Part shown: positions 26,271 to 35,300 of the stretch, piece after piece
Layout: every line of letters begins with the position of its first letter
How positions within the stretch are numbered: position 1 is the first letter of the stretch
DNA from: Kiloniellales bacterium
GTDB lineage: Bacteria > Pseudomonadota > Alphaproteobacteria > Kiloniellales > JAKSBE01
Assembly (NCBI GenBank): GCA_030066685.1
Contig: JASJBF010000042.1
Location: 1-53,034 of the forward strand
Direction of reading: 5' to 3'
DNA: 53,034 bases
Translations under genes and position numbers: made by a program
The notes under the pieces: model-generated
The model's input: the letters and a program-made list of their open reading frames with translations, nothing else
What the model was told of the DNA's origin: nothing
Database searches by the model: none

Positions 26271-26609
26271 ATGCCTCTCTACGACTATTCTTGCGAGGCC
26301 TGCGGCGACTTCCGCGCCTGGCAGCCAATGAGCCAGTCCGAGGCCGCGGCCGACTGCCCGACCTGCGGCGATCCCGCGATGCGTTCGGTGGCGGCGCCCT
26401 TCATCGCCAACATGAACCCCAACACCCGCATCGCCCATCAGCGCAACGAAAAGAGCGCACACGAGCCGCAGGTCATGTCGCACGCCCAGCTGGAGCGCAC
26501 GAGCGTCAAGCGCGGCCAGGCCCTGGGCCATCACCACCACGGCGACTGCAGCGGCAAGAGCGGAACGCACGTTCATCGCTCGTCCCGGCCCTGGATGATC
26601 GGGCACTAG
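26271..26609 (+). CDS. fmdB: FmdB-family zinc ribbon protein
   Basis: A 112-residue small protein whose first 45 residues are the FmdB zinc ribbon: MPLYDYSCEACG, then CPTCGDP. The rest is hydrophilic, with HHHHGDCSGKSGTHVH, a His-rich segment that could bind metal. FmdB is a regulatory-type protein found with fmdA in methylotrophs and may adjust amidase expression. It follows the channel gene after 36 bp with AGGAG upstream, so the three genes form an operon. Confidence 0.88.
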   Translation: MPLYDYSCEACGDFRAWQPMSQSEAAADCPTCGDPAMRSVAAPFIANMNPNTRIAHQRNEKSAHEPQVMSHAQLERTSVKRGQALGHHHHGDCSGKSGTHVHRSSRPWMIGH

Positions 26610-26695
26610 CCGGGGCCGGAGGGCTCGCCGAAGCCAGGGGGCTGGGCTAGAGTGCGGCCGACACCGAGATTTCGTGCCGAGCCGCCGCCCGCCCC

Positions 26696-27565
26696 ATGTC
26701 CAGCCTCGACCCGCGCCTGCATCCCTTCCGCGACGACCTGGCGGCCGCCTACCTGAAGGACCGGGTCGCGGCCGTACGCTACGTCGAGGGCAAACGCCAG
26801 CAGGTCGCCCGGGGCATCCTCGACCTGCGCCGCGCGCCCCGGGACGACGCCCCCCTGGACAGCCAGCTGCTCTACGGCGAGGCGGTCAACGTCTACGACG
26901 TGGCGAAGGGTTGGGCCTGGGTGCAGAGCGCGGGCGACGGCTACGTCGGCTACGTCGCTGCGGCCGCGCTGAGCGCAGCGGTCGCGGCCCCGACCCACAG
27001 CCTGGCGGCGCTGCGCAGCTACCTCTTCGCCGAGCCGGATTTCAAGGCGCCGACCCTGGACCTGCTGTCCATGGCCAGCCCGCTGGCGGTGGTCGAGCAG
27101 CGCGAGGGCTTCGCCCGCCTGGCCGGCGGCGGCTGGGTCTTCGGCCGCCATCTCGTGCCCCTGGGCGCGACCGTGGCCGACTACGTCGAGACCGCCCTCG
27201 CCTTTCTCGGCACCCCCTATCTCTGGGGCGGGCGCAGCAGCGTCGGCATCGACTGCTCGGCCCTGGTCCAGATCGCCCTGGCCCGCGCCGGCGTCTTCGC
27301 CCTGCGCGACACCCACATGCAGGAGGAGATCCTGGGCGAGCCGCTGGCGCCCGCTGCGGCCATCGAACGCGGCGACCTGGTCTTCCTGCCCGAGCACGTC
27401 GCCATCGCCGTGGACCCCGAGACGGTGGTCCACGCCACCGCCCTGCACATGGCGGTGGCGCTCGAGCCCCTGGCCGAGCTCGAAGCCCGCGCGCGCAAGG
27501 CCAACGGCCAGGGCATCACCGGCGTCCGGCGGCCCCGGGTCCGGGGCAGGGATCCGGCGGAATGA
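26696..27565 (+). CDS. NlpC/P60 (C40) cysteine peptidase with SH3-like parts
   Basis: A 289-residue protein with two SH3b-like segments (about 38-95 and 105-165) and a C-terminal NlpC/P60 domain. Catalytic Cys is in VGIDCSALVQ (about residue 185), His in PEHVAIAVD, and the third polar residue in VVHATA. Such enzymes cut peptidoglycan stem peptides (dipeptidyl endopeptidases). No signal peptide is seen, so it may act in the cytoplasm on recycled muropeptides. The stop codon overlaps the start of the GST gene (ATGA), so the two are translationally coupled. Confidence 0.88.
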   Translation: MSSLDPRLHPFRDDLAAAYLKDRVAAVRYVEGKRQQVARGILDLRRAPRDDAPLDSQLLYGEAVNVYDVAKGWAWVQSAGDGYVGYVAAAALSAAVAAPTHSLAALRSYLFAEPDFKAPTLDLLSMASPLAVVEQREGFARLAGGGWVFGRHLVPLGATVADYVETALAFLGTPYLWGGRSSVGIDCSALVQIALARAGVFALRDTHMQEEILGEPLAPAAAIERGDLVFLPEHVAIAVDPETVVHATALHMAVALEPLAELEARARKANGQGITGVRRPRVRGRDPAE

Positions 27566-28200
27566 CCGCCGGCGCGGCGCCGGCGGCCGGACACATGAAG
27601 CTCTTCGTCACGCCGAACTCGCCCTACGCGCGCATCGCCCGGATCGCGGCCATCGAGGCCGGCCTCGCCGAGGCGATCGAAGAGGTCCGGGTGGTCAACC
27701 GCAGCCCCGACAGCCCGCTGCTCGCCCACAGCCCGGTCTGCCGGGTGCCGACCCTGGTCGAGGGTGCGCTGGTGCTGGGCGAGGCGCGCAACATCTGCGC
27801 CTACTTCGACCGGGTCTCGGGCAGGGCGCGCTGCTTTCCCGAGGGCCGGGCCGACGACTGGCAGGCCCGCGGCCTGGAGAGCCTGGTGACCGGATTCCTC
27901 GACGGGGTCGCGGTCTGGAACCGCGAGCTGCGCCGGGCGCCGGCGGCGCAGTCGGCGTTCCTGCTGGAGGTCGAGGCCCGGCGGGCGACGCGCTGCCTGG
28001 ACCACCTGGAAGCAGTCTGTCCCGAGGAAGCCGCGGCCTGGCCCTGGGACTTCACCCGGATCGCCCTCGCCGCCACGCTGGGCATCCTCGACCACGGCCT
28101 GCCGGATCTGGATTGGCGACAGGGGCGGCCCCGCCTCGCCGCCTGGTTCGAGGCTGCCTCGGCGCGGCCCTCGATGCGGGCGACGGCGCCGCAGGCCTAG
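27562..28200 (+). CDS. glutathione S-transferase family protein
   Basis: A 212-residue GST. The N-terminal thioredoxin fold reads MKLFVTPNSPYARIARIA with a Ser/Tyr pair in place of the catalytic Cys-type motif, followed by VCRVPTL (cis-Pro) and GEARNICAYFDR. The C-terminal part is helical. The ATG at 27562 overlaps the preceding peptidase stop; a second in-frame ATG at 27595 is also possible and gives the classical GST start. The stop codon (28198-28200) coincides with the first bases (TAG) of a TA-bounded palindrome. Confidence 0.85.
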   Translation: MTAGAAPAAGHMKLFVTPNSPYARIARIAAIEAGLAEAIEEVRVVNRSPDSPLLAHSPVCRVPTLVEGALVLGEARNICAYFDRVSGRARCFPEGRADDWQARGLESLVTGFLDGVAVWNRELRRAPAAQSAFLLEVEARRATRCLDHLEAVCPEEAAAWPWDFTRIALAATLGILDHGLPDLDWRQGRPRLAAWFEAASARPSMRATAPQA

Positions 28201-28248
28201 AGCATGTCGTGTCACGCCAGAACGGCGTGACACGTGAATCATGCTCTA
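28198..28248. repeat. TA-bounded palindrome, 51 bp
   Basis: Starts TAGAGCATG (28198) and ends CATGCTCTA (28248); inner stem GTGTCACGCC/GGCGTGACAC with an AGAAC-type loop. TA ends and an AGAGC start resemble the IS630 ends at 22978. A second small hairpin, CAGATTG/CAATCTG, follows at 28279-28295. Confidence 0.75.
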
Positions 28249-28418
28249 ACCTGTTCAAGTAGATTAAGATTCACGGCACAGATTGATCCAATCTGAGCCG
28301 ATCTTGATCGAGGCGGAGCAGACGACTTCCCGTCGAGGGCGGGCGGACGCGCCGGGGGCATTGCGCTCGAGGGACGGCGTCCCCAGATCTCCCGAGTGAA
28401 GCCAGACCAGGCAAGACG

Positions 28419-29132
28419 ATGCGCACCACGACCGTCATCCTCCTGTCCCTCTTCCTTGCGCTTTCCCTCGCCGCGCCGCTGCGCGCGAACGACGAAAAGC
28501 TGGTCAAGGTCCTGCGCTTCACGGACTACGAGGACGGCTCCATCGAGGACTGGCTCGAAAGCAAGGGCTTTCAGTTCGAGCAGGACGCGCGGAAGCGGAA
28601 CTACGTCGACCTCGACGTCGACGACCGCGGCCTGGTCATCGAGGCCAAGCGCCGCGCCTTCGGGATCCTGCCGAACGAGTCGGTCAACCTGCCCGATTTC
28701 TCCTACATCGAGATCGACTGGGGCGTCGACAAATTCGCCGAAGGCGCCTCCTACGAACAGGGGGTGCGCAACGAGGCCCTCATGGTCATGGTCTTCCTGG
28801 GCGACGAGCGGAAGCCCAGCGGCTCCATGTTCATCCCCGACAGCCCCTATTTCGTCGGGCTCTACATCTGCCACGGCGACGACCGGATCGGTCATCCCTA
28901 CCTGGGCAGGTACTTCAAGAAGGGCGGCCGCTTCGTCTGCGGCGACCAGCCGGCGGCCGGGGAGATGGTAACCACCCGCTTCGATCTGCTCGGGGCCTAC
29001 CACAGCTACTTCGACAAGGAGCGCGACGACAACCCGGGGATCTCGGGACTGGCCTTGGCGCTGGACACCAAGGGGGCCGGCGACAAAGGCCGCAGCTCGG
29101 CCTTCATCCGGGAGATCCGCTTCTATCGCTGA
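28419..29132 (+). CDS. exported DUF3047-like protein
   Basis: A 237-residue protein with a Sec signal (MRTTTVILLSLFLALSLAAP, cut after LRA). The mature part resembles DUF3047: IEIDWGVDKF, then ALMVMVFLGDERKPSGSM, then GRFVCGDQPAAGE. Likely a beta-rich periplasmic protein; function unknown. It starts 170 bp after a palindromic element and precedes a second exported protein by 94 bp. Family call from memory of pattern only. Confidence 0.65.
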   Translation: MRTTTVILLSLFLALSLAAPLRANDEKLVKVLRFTDYEDGSIEDWLESKGFQFEQDARKRNYVDLDVDDRGLVIEAKRRAFGILPNESVNLPDFSYIEIDWGVDKFAEGASYEQGVRNEALMVMVFLGDERKPSGSMFIPDSPYFVGLYICHGDDRIGHPYLGRYFKKGGRFVCGDQPAAGEMVTTRFDLLGAYHSYFDKERDDNPGISGLALALDTKGAGDKGRSSAFIREIRFYR

Positions 29133-29225
29133 CGCCGCCTCGGAAGGCTTCCGCCGCGGCGCGATCTGGGCCATGATGGTTTGGCAACGGCAGGCCGCTC
29201 CAACTCCGGCAGCGCGGAGCCGCGC

Positions 29226-30077
29226 ATGATGCAGATCGCCAGACATCGCTCGACGCGGCGCCCCAGCCTGGGCGCCCGGGTCGGCCTCGTCATCCTCTTC
29301 GCGGCGCTTGCGCTGCTGCTCGCGATCGGTTCGGCCGCCGCCAAGTGCCTGCCGATCGCCGGCCTCGAGCCGCGGGCCATCCCGGCCGCCCTGCCCGCGG
29401 CGGGCAGCCTGCGCCTCACCTTCCTCGGACACTCCAGCTTCCTGATCGAGAGCGCCGAGGGGGTCACCGCGGTCACCGACTACAACGGCTGGGTCCGGCC
29501 GCCGGCGGTGCCCGACATCGTCACCATGAACAACGCCCACGACACCCATTACACGGATGTCATCGATCCCGAGATCAAGCTCGCGCTGCGCGGCTGGGAC
29601 CCCGGCGGCGGCATGGCGGTGCACGAGCACCAGCTGCGCGACCTCAAGGTCTGGAACCTGCCGACCAACGTGCGCGACTTCGGCGGCGTGCGCTACAACG
29701 GCAACTCGATCTTCGTCTTCGAGATCGCCGACCTCTGCATCGCCCACCTCGGCCACCTGCACCACCTGCTAACCGACGAGCACCTGGGCCAGCTCGGGGT
29801 GATCGACGTGGTCCTGGCACCGATCGACGGCGCTTTCACCATGGCCCAGGAGCTCATGGTTCAGGTGATCGAGCAGATCGGCGCGCCGACCGTCGTCCCC
29901 ATGCATTACTTCGGCAACGCCACCCTGGCCAGGTTCCTCGATATCGCCAAGCCGCGCTACGGCACGGTCTTCAGCAAGTCCTCGAGCATCATCCTGGAGC
30001 GCGGCAAGCTGCCCTACCGCAAGATCCTGGTCCTGCCGCCGCGCGAGGCCGGGGTGCCCTTCTTCTCGGACGACTGA
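29226..30077 (+). CDS. metallo-beta-lactamase-fold hydrolase, membrane-anchored or exported
   Basis: A 283-residue protein with an N-terminal hydrophobic segment (about 17-38), then a beta-lactamase-like fold of the UlaG/YtnP-type: LTFLGHSSFLIES starts the fold, and AHLGHLHHL and PMHYFGN are two later metal-site His motifs. The expected HxHxDH motif is replaced by NAHDTHYTD, spaced differently, so metal binding may be altered or lost. Two ATGs at 29226 and 29229 are adjacent. It converges with the MFS gene 48 bp downstream. Substrate unknown. Confidence 0.75.
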   Translation: MMQIARHRSTRRPSLGARVGLVILFAALALLLAIGSAAAKCLPIAGLEPRAIPAALPAAGSLRLTFLGHSSFLIESAEGVTAVTDYNGWVRPPAVPDIVTMNNAHDTHYTDVIDPEIKLALRGWDPGGGMAVHEHQLRDLKVWNLPTNVRDFGGVRYNGNSIFVFEIADLCIAHLGHLHHLLTDEHLGQLGVIDVVLAPIDGAFTMAQELMVQVIEQIGAPTVVPMHYFGNATLARFLDIAKPRYGTVFSKSSSIILERGKLPYRKILVLPPREAGVPFFSDD

Positions 30078-30125
30078 CCACGCAGCTCCGCGAAGAAGAA
30101 ACGGCCAAGGGATGGCTACAAAGGC

Positions 30126-31328
30126 TCAGACCGGGGGTCCGGTCTGGGCGGCGGGCTCGGGGCGCTCCACCGGCAGCAGCAGGGCGGCGAAGAGGATCAG
30201 CAGGGCGAGCGCGGCCAGGACCAGCAGCAGGGCGTCGAAACCGACGGCCTCGTCGAAAAGCCAGGCGACCAGCTGCACGCCGAGCGGCCCGGCCAGGATG
30301 GCGATGCCGTTGCGCAGGCCGTAGGCCAGGCCGCGCCGCCGGCTGGAGGTGAAGCGGGCGATCAGGACGTTCTCCACCGGCGCCGCGATGTCGAAGACGA
30401 AGACCACCACCACCGCCGCCGCCACGACCGGCCAGCCGGTCACGAAGACGGCCAGGATCAGGGCCGCCGCCTTGAGGGCGAAGCTGACCACGTAGACTGC
30501 CTTGGCCTTGCCGCGGTCGGCGAAATGACCGCCGACGAACTGGGCGGTGGCGCCCAGGAGATAGACCAGGGTCACCAGCGCGCCTAGGGCGAGCAACCCC
30601 TCGCCCAGCGCGGGGCCGAGCTCCCGCTCCAGCCACTTGGGCAGCATGGTCGTAAAGGCGTAGTAGAGCACGGTGGTCAGCGACATGGTCACGGCGAGCA
30701 CGGCGAAGGCCTGGCGGACCGCGCCGCGCTCCGGTTCGCGCTGGGCCAGGGCATCGCCTTCGCGGTCGGCCACGCGGCCGGTCAGATAGGCCGCCAGCAG
30801 CGCCAGCCCGGTCGCCAGGGTGGCGGCGCCCGGGATGACGAAGGCCAGGCGCCAGTCGAAGAGATCGGCCAGGCCGCCCGCGACCAGGGAAGAGACCGCG
30901 GCGCCCAGGCTGCCGCAGATGCCCAGCACCGCGATGGCCCGGCCCCGGGCGGTCGCGTGCTTGACCACCCAGGCGGTGCCGACCGGATGGTAGATCGCCC
31001 CGAAGAGACCGAGCAGGGACAGCCCCGCCAGCAAGGGAAGCGGCCCCGGGGCGAGGCCGCAGGCGATGGTGGCGGCCCCGCTGCCGATGAAGAAGACGAT
31101 CATCACCCGGACCTCGCCCCAGCGGTCGCCGAGCCAGCCCGCCGCCGGCGCCGCCAGGCCGAGCAGCAGGGCCCCCGGGGTCCAGAGCGCGATCAGCTCG
31201 TCGTAGGGACGCTGCCAGACCGGCTCGATCAGGAGGACCAGGATCAGGTAGAGCGCGACCAGGACGTGGAACCAGGCGTGCCCCAGGCAGGCGAAGACCA
31301 GGACCAGGCGGGTGGACGGCGCGATCAT
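30126..31328 (-). CDS. major facilitator superfamily transporter
   Basis: A 400-residue inner-membrane protein with about 12 hydrophobic segments. The MFS loop between helices 2 and 3 reads GWLGDRWGEVRVM, which matches GxxxDRxGRR, and a second loop in the C-terminal half reads GHFADRGKAKAV. Substrate unknown. The N-terminus starts MIAPSTRLVLVFACLGHAWFH. It is followed on the other strand by the MBL gene (convergent), and its upstream region (31330-31550) holds an inverted repeat, not an obvious promoter. Confidence 0.85.
   Translation of the reverse strand: MIAPSTRLVLVFACLGHAWFHVLVALYLILVLLIEPVWQRPYDELIALWTPGALLLGLAAPAAGWLGDRWGEVRVMIVFFIGSGAATIACGLAPGPLPLLAGLSLLGLFGAIYHPVGTAWVVKHATARGRAIAVLGICGSLGAAVSSLVAGGLADLFDWRLAFVIPGAATLATGLALLAAYLTGRVADREGDALAQREPERGAVRQAFAVLAVTMSLTTVLYYAFTTMLPKWLERELGPALGEGLLALGALVTLVYLLGATAQFVGGHFADRGKAKAVYVVSFALKAAALILAVFVTGWPVVAAAVVVVFVFDIAAPVENVLIARFTSSRRRGLAYGLRNGIAILAGPLGVQLVAWLFDEAVGFDALLLVLAALALLILFAALLLPVERPEPAAQTGPPV
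30127..30146. terminator. hairpin between convergent genes
   Basis: CAGACCGG (30127-30134), loop GGGT, CCGGTCTG (30139-30146). It overlaps the last codons of the MFS gene and lies 49 bp after the MBL gene; probable shared transcription end, without U-run. Confidence 0.35.
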
Positions 31329-31422
31329 GGGACGAGCCTAGCCGGCTTTGCCTCGAGGGTCACCGCTGCCGCACGGGATACGGGAAGAAGTCCCTAGAAC
31401 TTGGTTTCCTAGCTCGTGATCT

Positions 31423-31521
31423 CACCCCCACCCCACCCTCCCCCATCAAGGGGGAGGGCTTAAGTGTCGGCGACCGAAGAATCTCCCTCTCCCTTGATGG
31501 GGGAGGGTTGGGGTGGGGGTG
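31423..31521. repeat. long C/G-rich inverted repeat (dispersed-type)
   Basis: Left arm 31423-31458 starts CACCCCCACCCCACCCTC and contains CCCCCATCAAGGGGG; right arm 31484-31521 is nearly its complement, ending GGGTTGGGGTGGGGGTG. The loop is about 25 bp. Sequences of this type are dispersed in many proteobacterial genomes. It lies between two minus-strand genes. Confidence 0.75.
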
Positions 31522-31550
31522 GCTCTCGAAAGTGTGCAAGTGAGCACTGG

Positions 31551-31874
31551 CTACTGCGCGGGCGGCGGCGGGGCGTTGCCGCCGGCCTGGTCCCGGCAGA
31601 GGGCCTCGGCGCGGCCGAGGAAGAGCTTGGCCTGGGTCTCGTCGATCACGCCGTCGGCCCGCATCTTGTCGATGTCGGCGCGGCGCTGGGACAGGCAAAT
31701 CTGGAAGGGATCGTCGGCGGCGGGGACCGCGGCCTCCTCGGTCGGAAAGAGGTCGTCGCGGTGGATCGTCGCCAGGGCCGCGGCACCGGCCAGGGCGACG
31801 GCGACCGCGATCCAGCGGGCGGCAGGGCGGTCCAGGGCCGAAGGCGGCGCGGGTTTCGGCGGCTCCCTGGTCAT
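31551..31874 (-). CDS. small membrane-anchored protein, unknown
   Basis: A 107-residue protein with a proline-rich start ([13 protein letters not shown]), one membrane span (about 20-37), and a soluble part with two Cys ([17 protein letters not shown]..., ALCRDQAGG) and a helical stretch. Topology suggests a short cytoplasmic tail and periplasmic domain. Ribosome site is weak; it is accepted because the layout is protein-like and host-like in composition. Confidence 0.5.
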   Translation of the reverse strand: MTREPPKPAPPSALDRPAARWIAVAVALAGAAALATIHRDDLFPTEEAAVPAADDPFQICLSQRRADIDKMRADGVIDETQAKLFLGRAEALCRDQAGGNAPPPPAQ

Positions 31875-32062
31875 GGCGGGAGGCTAGTCGGTGCCGGCGG
31901 TCCTGCCAAGGGCCCCCTCGGGCCGGGCTGGCCCGGCACAGGCGGCCCGCAATTCCGCAGCAATCCTGGGGTCGAAACGCAGGGTCCTTGCACCTAAGTA
32001 AGGGATCGAGAAGAATACGCGAAAGCGGCCATGGGGAGCAGGTCGGGGAGGCCAGCGGGCAG

Positions 32063-33073
32063 ATGCCGGATACGTCACAGATGATCGATCCCTTCGGGCG
32101 TGCGATCACCTACCTCAGGGTCTCGGTGACGGACCGCTGCGACTTCCGCTGCGTCTACTGCATGGCCGAGGACATGACCTTCCTGCCCAAGGCCGAGATC
32201 CTGACGCTGGAGGAGCTCGACCGCCTGTGCAGCGCCTTCGTGCGCCAGGGCGTACGCAAGCTGCGCATGACCGGCGGCGAGCCCCTGGTCCGCCGCAACA
32301 TCATGTGGCTGTTCCGCCGGCTGTCCCGGCACCTGGAGTCGGGCGCCCTGGACGAACTGACCGTGACCACCAACGGCAGCCAGCTGACCAAGCACGCCGC
32401 CGAGCTGGCCGACCTGGGCGTGCGCCGGATCAACGTCTCGCTCGACACCCTGGACCCGCACAAGTTCCAGGCCATCACCCGCTGGGGCAAGCTGGACAAG
32501 GTCCAGGAGGGCCTGGCCGCGGCCAAGGCGGCCGGCCTGGCGGTCAAGATCAACACCGTGGCCCTCAAGGGCGTCAACGACGACGAGTTCCACCGCCTTG
32601 TCGCCTGGTGCGGCGACGAGGGCTACGACCTGACCTTCATCGAGGTCATGCCCATGGGCGACATCGGCGGCGAGACCCGGGTCGACCAGTACCTGCCGCT
32701 GTCCATGGTCCGTGGCATCCTCCAGGAGAAGTGGACCCTGGACGAGATCGACTACCGCACCGGCGGGCCGGCGCGCTACAGCCGCTGCGCGGAGACCGGC
32801 GGGCGGATCGGCTTCATCACGCCGATGACCCATAACTTCTGCGAGAGCTGCAACCGGGTGCGCCTGACCTGCACCGGGACGCTCTATATGTGCCTGGGCC
32901 AGGAGGACGCCGCCGACCTGCGCGCGCCGCTGCGCGCCAGCGAGGACGACGCCCTGGTCGAGGCCGCGATCCACGAGGCCATCGCCCGCAAGCCCAAGGG
33001 CCACGACTTCGTCATCGACCGCCGCCGCCGCAAGCCCGCGGTCGGCCGCCACATGAGCGTCACCGGCGGCTGA
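32063..33073 (+). CDS. moaA: GTP 3',8-cyclase (molybdenum cofactor synthesis)
   Basis: A 336-residue radical-SAM enzyme (EC 4.1.99.22) that, with MoaC, makes cyclic pyranopterin monophosphate. The SAM [4Fe-4S] motif is CDFRCVYC (about residues 28-35), the C-terminal cluster motif is [19 protein letters not shown], and the protein ends in the essential Gly-Gly. Start at 32063 has GGGGAGG upstream and gives the family's usual length. No other moa gene is adjacent. It is convergent with the exported-protein gene at 33141. Confidence 0.95.
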   Translation: MPDTSQMIDPFGRAITYLRVSVTDRCDFRCVYCMAEDMTFLPKAEILTLEELDRLCSAFVRQGVRKLRMTGGEPLVRRNIMWLFRRLSRHLESGALDELTVTTNGSQLTKHAAELADLGVRRINVSLDTLDPHKFQAITRWGKLDKVQEGLAAAKAAGLAVKINTVALKGVNDDEFHRLVAWCGDEGYDLTFIEVMPMGDIGGETRVDQYLPLSMVRGILQEKWTLDEIDYRTGGPARYSRCAETGGRIGFITPMTHNFCESCNRVRLTCTGTLYMCLGQEDAADLRAPLRASEDDALVEAAIHEAIARKPKGHDFVIDRRRRKPAVGRHMSVTGG

Positions 33074-33099
33074 GTTCCCCGATCCGAACAGCCAAGTGG

Positions 33100-33122
33100 A
33101 TCACCGGGTCGAGCCCGGTGAT
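33100..33122. repeat. REP-like hairpin between convergent genes
   Basis: ATCACCGGG (33100-33108) pairs with CCCGGTGAT (33114-33122) over TCGAG. This GGATCACCGGGTC-type hairpin is a common dispersed repeat in alphaproteobacteria and could also end transcription of moaA and the convergent gene. Confidence 0.6.
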
Positions 33123-33140
33123 GACATCGGTTGGGTTTCT

Positions 33141-33626
33141 CTACTCGATGAAGACCTGGTGGGCGAAGTCGTCGCCGTCGGAGATGGTGATCTGGGTGAA
33201 GCCGAGCATCTTGGCCAGGTCGAAGAAGGTGAAGACGTCCTGCACGCCGTACTCGGCGAAGAGCGGCATGACCCGGGCGATCGCGGTGAGGTCGGCGAAG
33301 ACGGCGCGGGCCCGGTAGAGGGTCTCGATCCGGCCGTCCTGCAGGGCGACCAGGATCAGCTTCTGGGCGTCCGCACCCTTGGCGAAGACCGCCATGGTCG
33401 GGGCGTGCGGCCGGGCGCGCAGCTGGTTGGCGAGCCCGGTGGCGAAGCCGATCCGCACGGCGCGGCTGGTCTCCTCCAGGGTCTCCGCCCGGGCCTCGTA
33501 GGTCTCCTGGGTCTGCGGCTCGGGGTAGTAGTAGCCTGCGTGGCGATCATCGGCCCGGAGCGCGCCGCTCCAGCCCGCAAGCACCAGCAGCAAGGAAAAC
33601 AGCAAAGCCGCCTGCCGCAAGACCAT
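33141..33626 (-). CDS. exported protein, unknown
   Basis: A 161-residue protein with a Sec signal ([21 protein letters not shown], cut after LRA). The mature part has [18 protein letters not shown] near the N-terminus and an alpha/beta part with [18 protein letters not shown] and [12 protein letters not shown]. No recognised family. The ATG at 33626 has GGAGGAGGAG upstream. It is divergent from nadK (166 bp between). Confidence 0.65.
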   Translation of the reverse strand: MVLRQAALLFSLLLVLAGWSGALRADDRHAGYYYPEPQTQETYEARAETLEETSRAVRIGFATGLANQLRARPHAPTMAVFAKGADAQKLILVALQDGRIETLYRARAVFADLTAIARVMPLFAEYGVQDVFTFFDLAKMLGFTQITISDGDDFAHQVFIE

Positions 33627-33792
33627 GGTCGTCTCCTCCTCCTCCAAGGACGGGCCGAAGTTGGGGCAAGGCCGGAGCAATTGCAAGGCGGATCGCCGCG
33701 GGCTGGCAGCGCCGCGCCCGACCCGGCTATACTCCGGTGTCGGCCGTCCTCCCAGGCGGCCGCAGCCGCGAGTCCGAGGGGGTCCCCTGCCC

Positions 33793-34560
33793 ATGTCAAA
33801 GCCCGCCTTCGCGCTGGTCGCCGCCGACACCGCCGAGGCCAAGGCCGCCGTGACCCGGCTCGCCGAGCACTACGAGACGGTGCCGCCGGAGCAGGCCGAG
33901 GTCGTGGTCGCGCTGGGCGGCGACGGCCTAATGCTGGAGACCCTGCACGGCTTCATCGACCGCGGCACGCCGATCTACGGGATGAACTGCGGCTCGGTCG
34001 GCTTCCTGATGAACGAGTACCACGAGGATGGCCTGCGCGAGCGCCTGGCCCGGGCCGAAGCCGTCTCGCTCCATCCCCTGCGGATGCAGGCCGACACCCT
34101 GGCCGGGAAACGGGTCGAGGCCCTGGCGATCAACGAGGTCTCGCTGCTGCGCGAGGAGCGCCAGGCCGCCAAGCTGCGGATCAGCATCGACGGCGTGGTC
34201 CGGCTTGAGGAGCTGGTCTGCGACGGCGCGCTGCTGGCGACCCCGGCCGGCAGCACCGCCTACAACCTCTCGGCCCACGGACCCATCGTGCCGATCGGTG
34301 CGCCGCTGCTGGCGCTGACCCCGATCAGCGCCTTCCGGCCGCGGCGCTGGCCCGGCGCCCTGCTGCCGCACAAGGCGGTGGTCGCCTTCGAGGTCCTGGA
34401 GGCCGGGAAGCGCCCGGTCAGCGCGACCGCCGACTACACAGAGGTCCGCGAGGTCGCCCGGGTCGAGGTCCGCGAGGACCGCGCGGTCTCGCTCACCCTG
34501 CTCTTCGACCCCGGCCACAACCTCGAGGAACGCATCCTCATGGAGCAGTTCCAGCACTGA
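33793..34560 (+). CDS. nadK: NAD kinase
   Basis: A 255-residue short-form NAD kinase (EC 2.7.1.23) making NADP. The GGDG motif ([10 protein letters not shown], about 36-45) binds the phosphate, followed by [11 protein letters not shown] (conserved Gly/Asn), INEVSLLRE, and the catalytic-site [22 protein letters not shown]. The short size fits alphaproteobacterial members. Ribosome site is weak (start 33793). The gene is followed by an exported-protein gene with its own ribosome site. Confidence 0.93.
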   Translation: MSKPAFALVAADTAEAKAAVTRLAEHYETVPPEQAEVVVALGGDGLMLETLHGFIDRGTPIYGMNCGSVGFLMNEYHEDGLRERLARAEAVSLHPLRMQADTLAGKRVEALAINEVSLLREERQAAKLRISIDGVVRLEELVCDGALLATPAGSTAYNLSAHGPIVPIGAPLLALTPISAFRPRRWPGALLPHKAVVAFEVLEAGKRPVSATADYTEVREVARVEVREDRAVSLTLLFDPGHNLEERILMEQFQH

Positions 34561-34682
34561 CCGGCCCGGCCGGCGCGGGGGCCGTGACTCCCTGGACAAG
34601 GCGACGGCGATGCGGCAGGGTTTTCCCGATATCCGCCGCCCAGGCTCCATTCCGGGCCGCCGGCCGGCGGAGAGGAGGCGAA

Positions 34683-35135
34683 ATGGCCCTAGCTCTTGGC
34701 AAGCTGAGTTCTTCGGTCCTGGCCGCAGGCCTTTCGGTCCTGCTGGTGTCGCCGGCCTTGGCCGACGGCGCCGGTCCCGGCAGTTTCCGCGCGGCGCAGG
34801 ACAAAGGACTGTCGCTCGAGCTCGACCCCGAGTTCCTCGACAACCTCGAGACGACGAAGAGCGCCAAGACCGCGGGCGAGATCGAAGCCGCGGCCAAGGA
34901 AGCGGAAGCGAGGGCAATGGCCGAAAAGGAAGGCTCCTCCCTGCCGGACCAGGACGCCGAGGAGGCGGAGGCCGACAAGGACAAGAACCGCCGCGTCGAT
35001 CTCTCCGACAAGGTTTCGGATTCCTGGAAGATGAACCCGGTGCTGCTGAACCGCAGCCAGGGCGGCGAGCCCAGCCGGCCCGAAGACGACCTGCGCGACC
35101 AGACCATCGGCCTGGAGCTGCGCCGCGAATTCTGA
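34683..35135 (+). CDS. exported acidic protein, unknown
   Basis: A 150-residue protein with signal peptide (VLAAGLSVLLVSPALA) and a mature part rich in Glu, Asp, Lys and Ala, predicted helical to disordered (EAEARAMAEKEGSS, QDAEEAEADKDKN), ending LRREF. It might be a periplasmic or outer-membrane-associated factor. Start at 34683 has GGAGAGGAGG. No family recognised. Confidence 0.65.
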   Translation: MALALGKLSSSVLAAGLSVLLVSPALADGAGPGSFRAAQDKGLSLELDPEFLDNLETTKSAKTAGEIEAAAKEAEARAMAEKEGSSLPDQDAEEAEADKDKNRRVDLSDKVSDSWKMNPVLLNRSQGGEPSRPEDDLRDQTIGLELRREF

Positions 35136-35300
35136 GCCTTGGCCTCGCGGCTCCTTTGACAGGCGGAACCGGCCACCTATCCTCGCCGTCGTGGCGGGCC
35201 CTCCAAGCGGGTCATGGCCGCTCAGAAAGCGGCCGTGCCGGGGGCGCGGCAGCGTCGCCCGCCGGCACGGCTGAGTTTTGGGGAAGACGAGCCGGGATCG

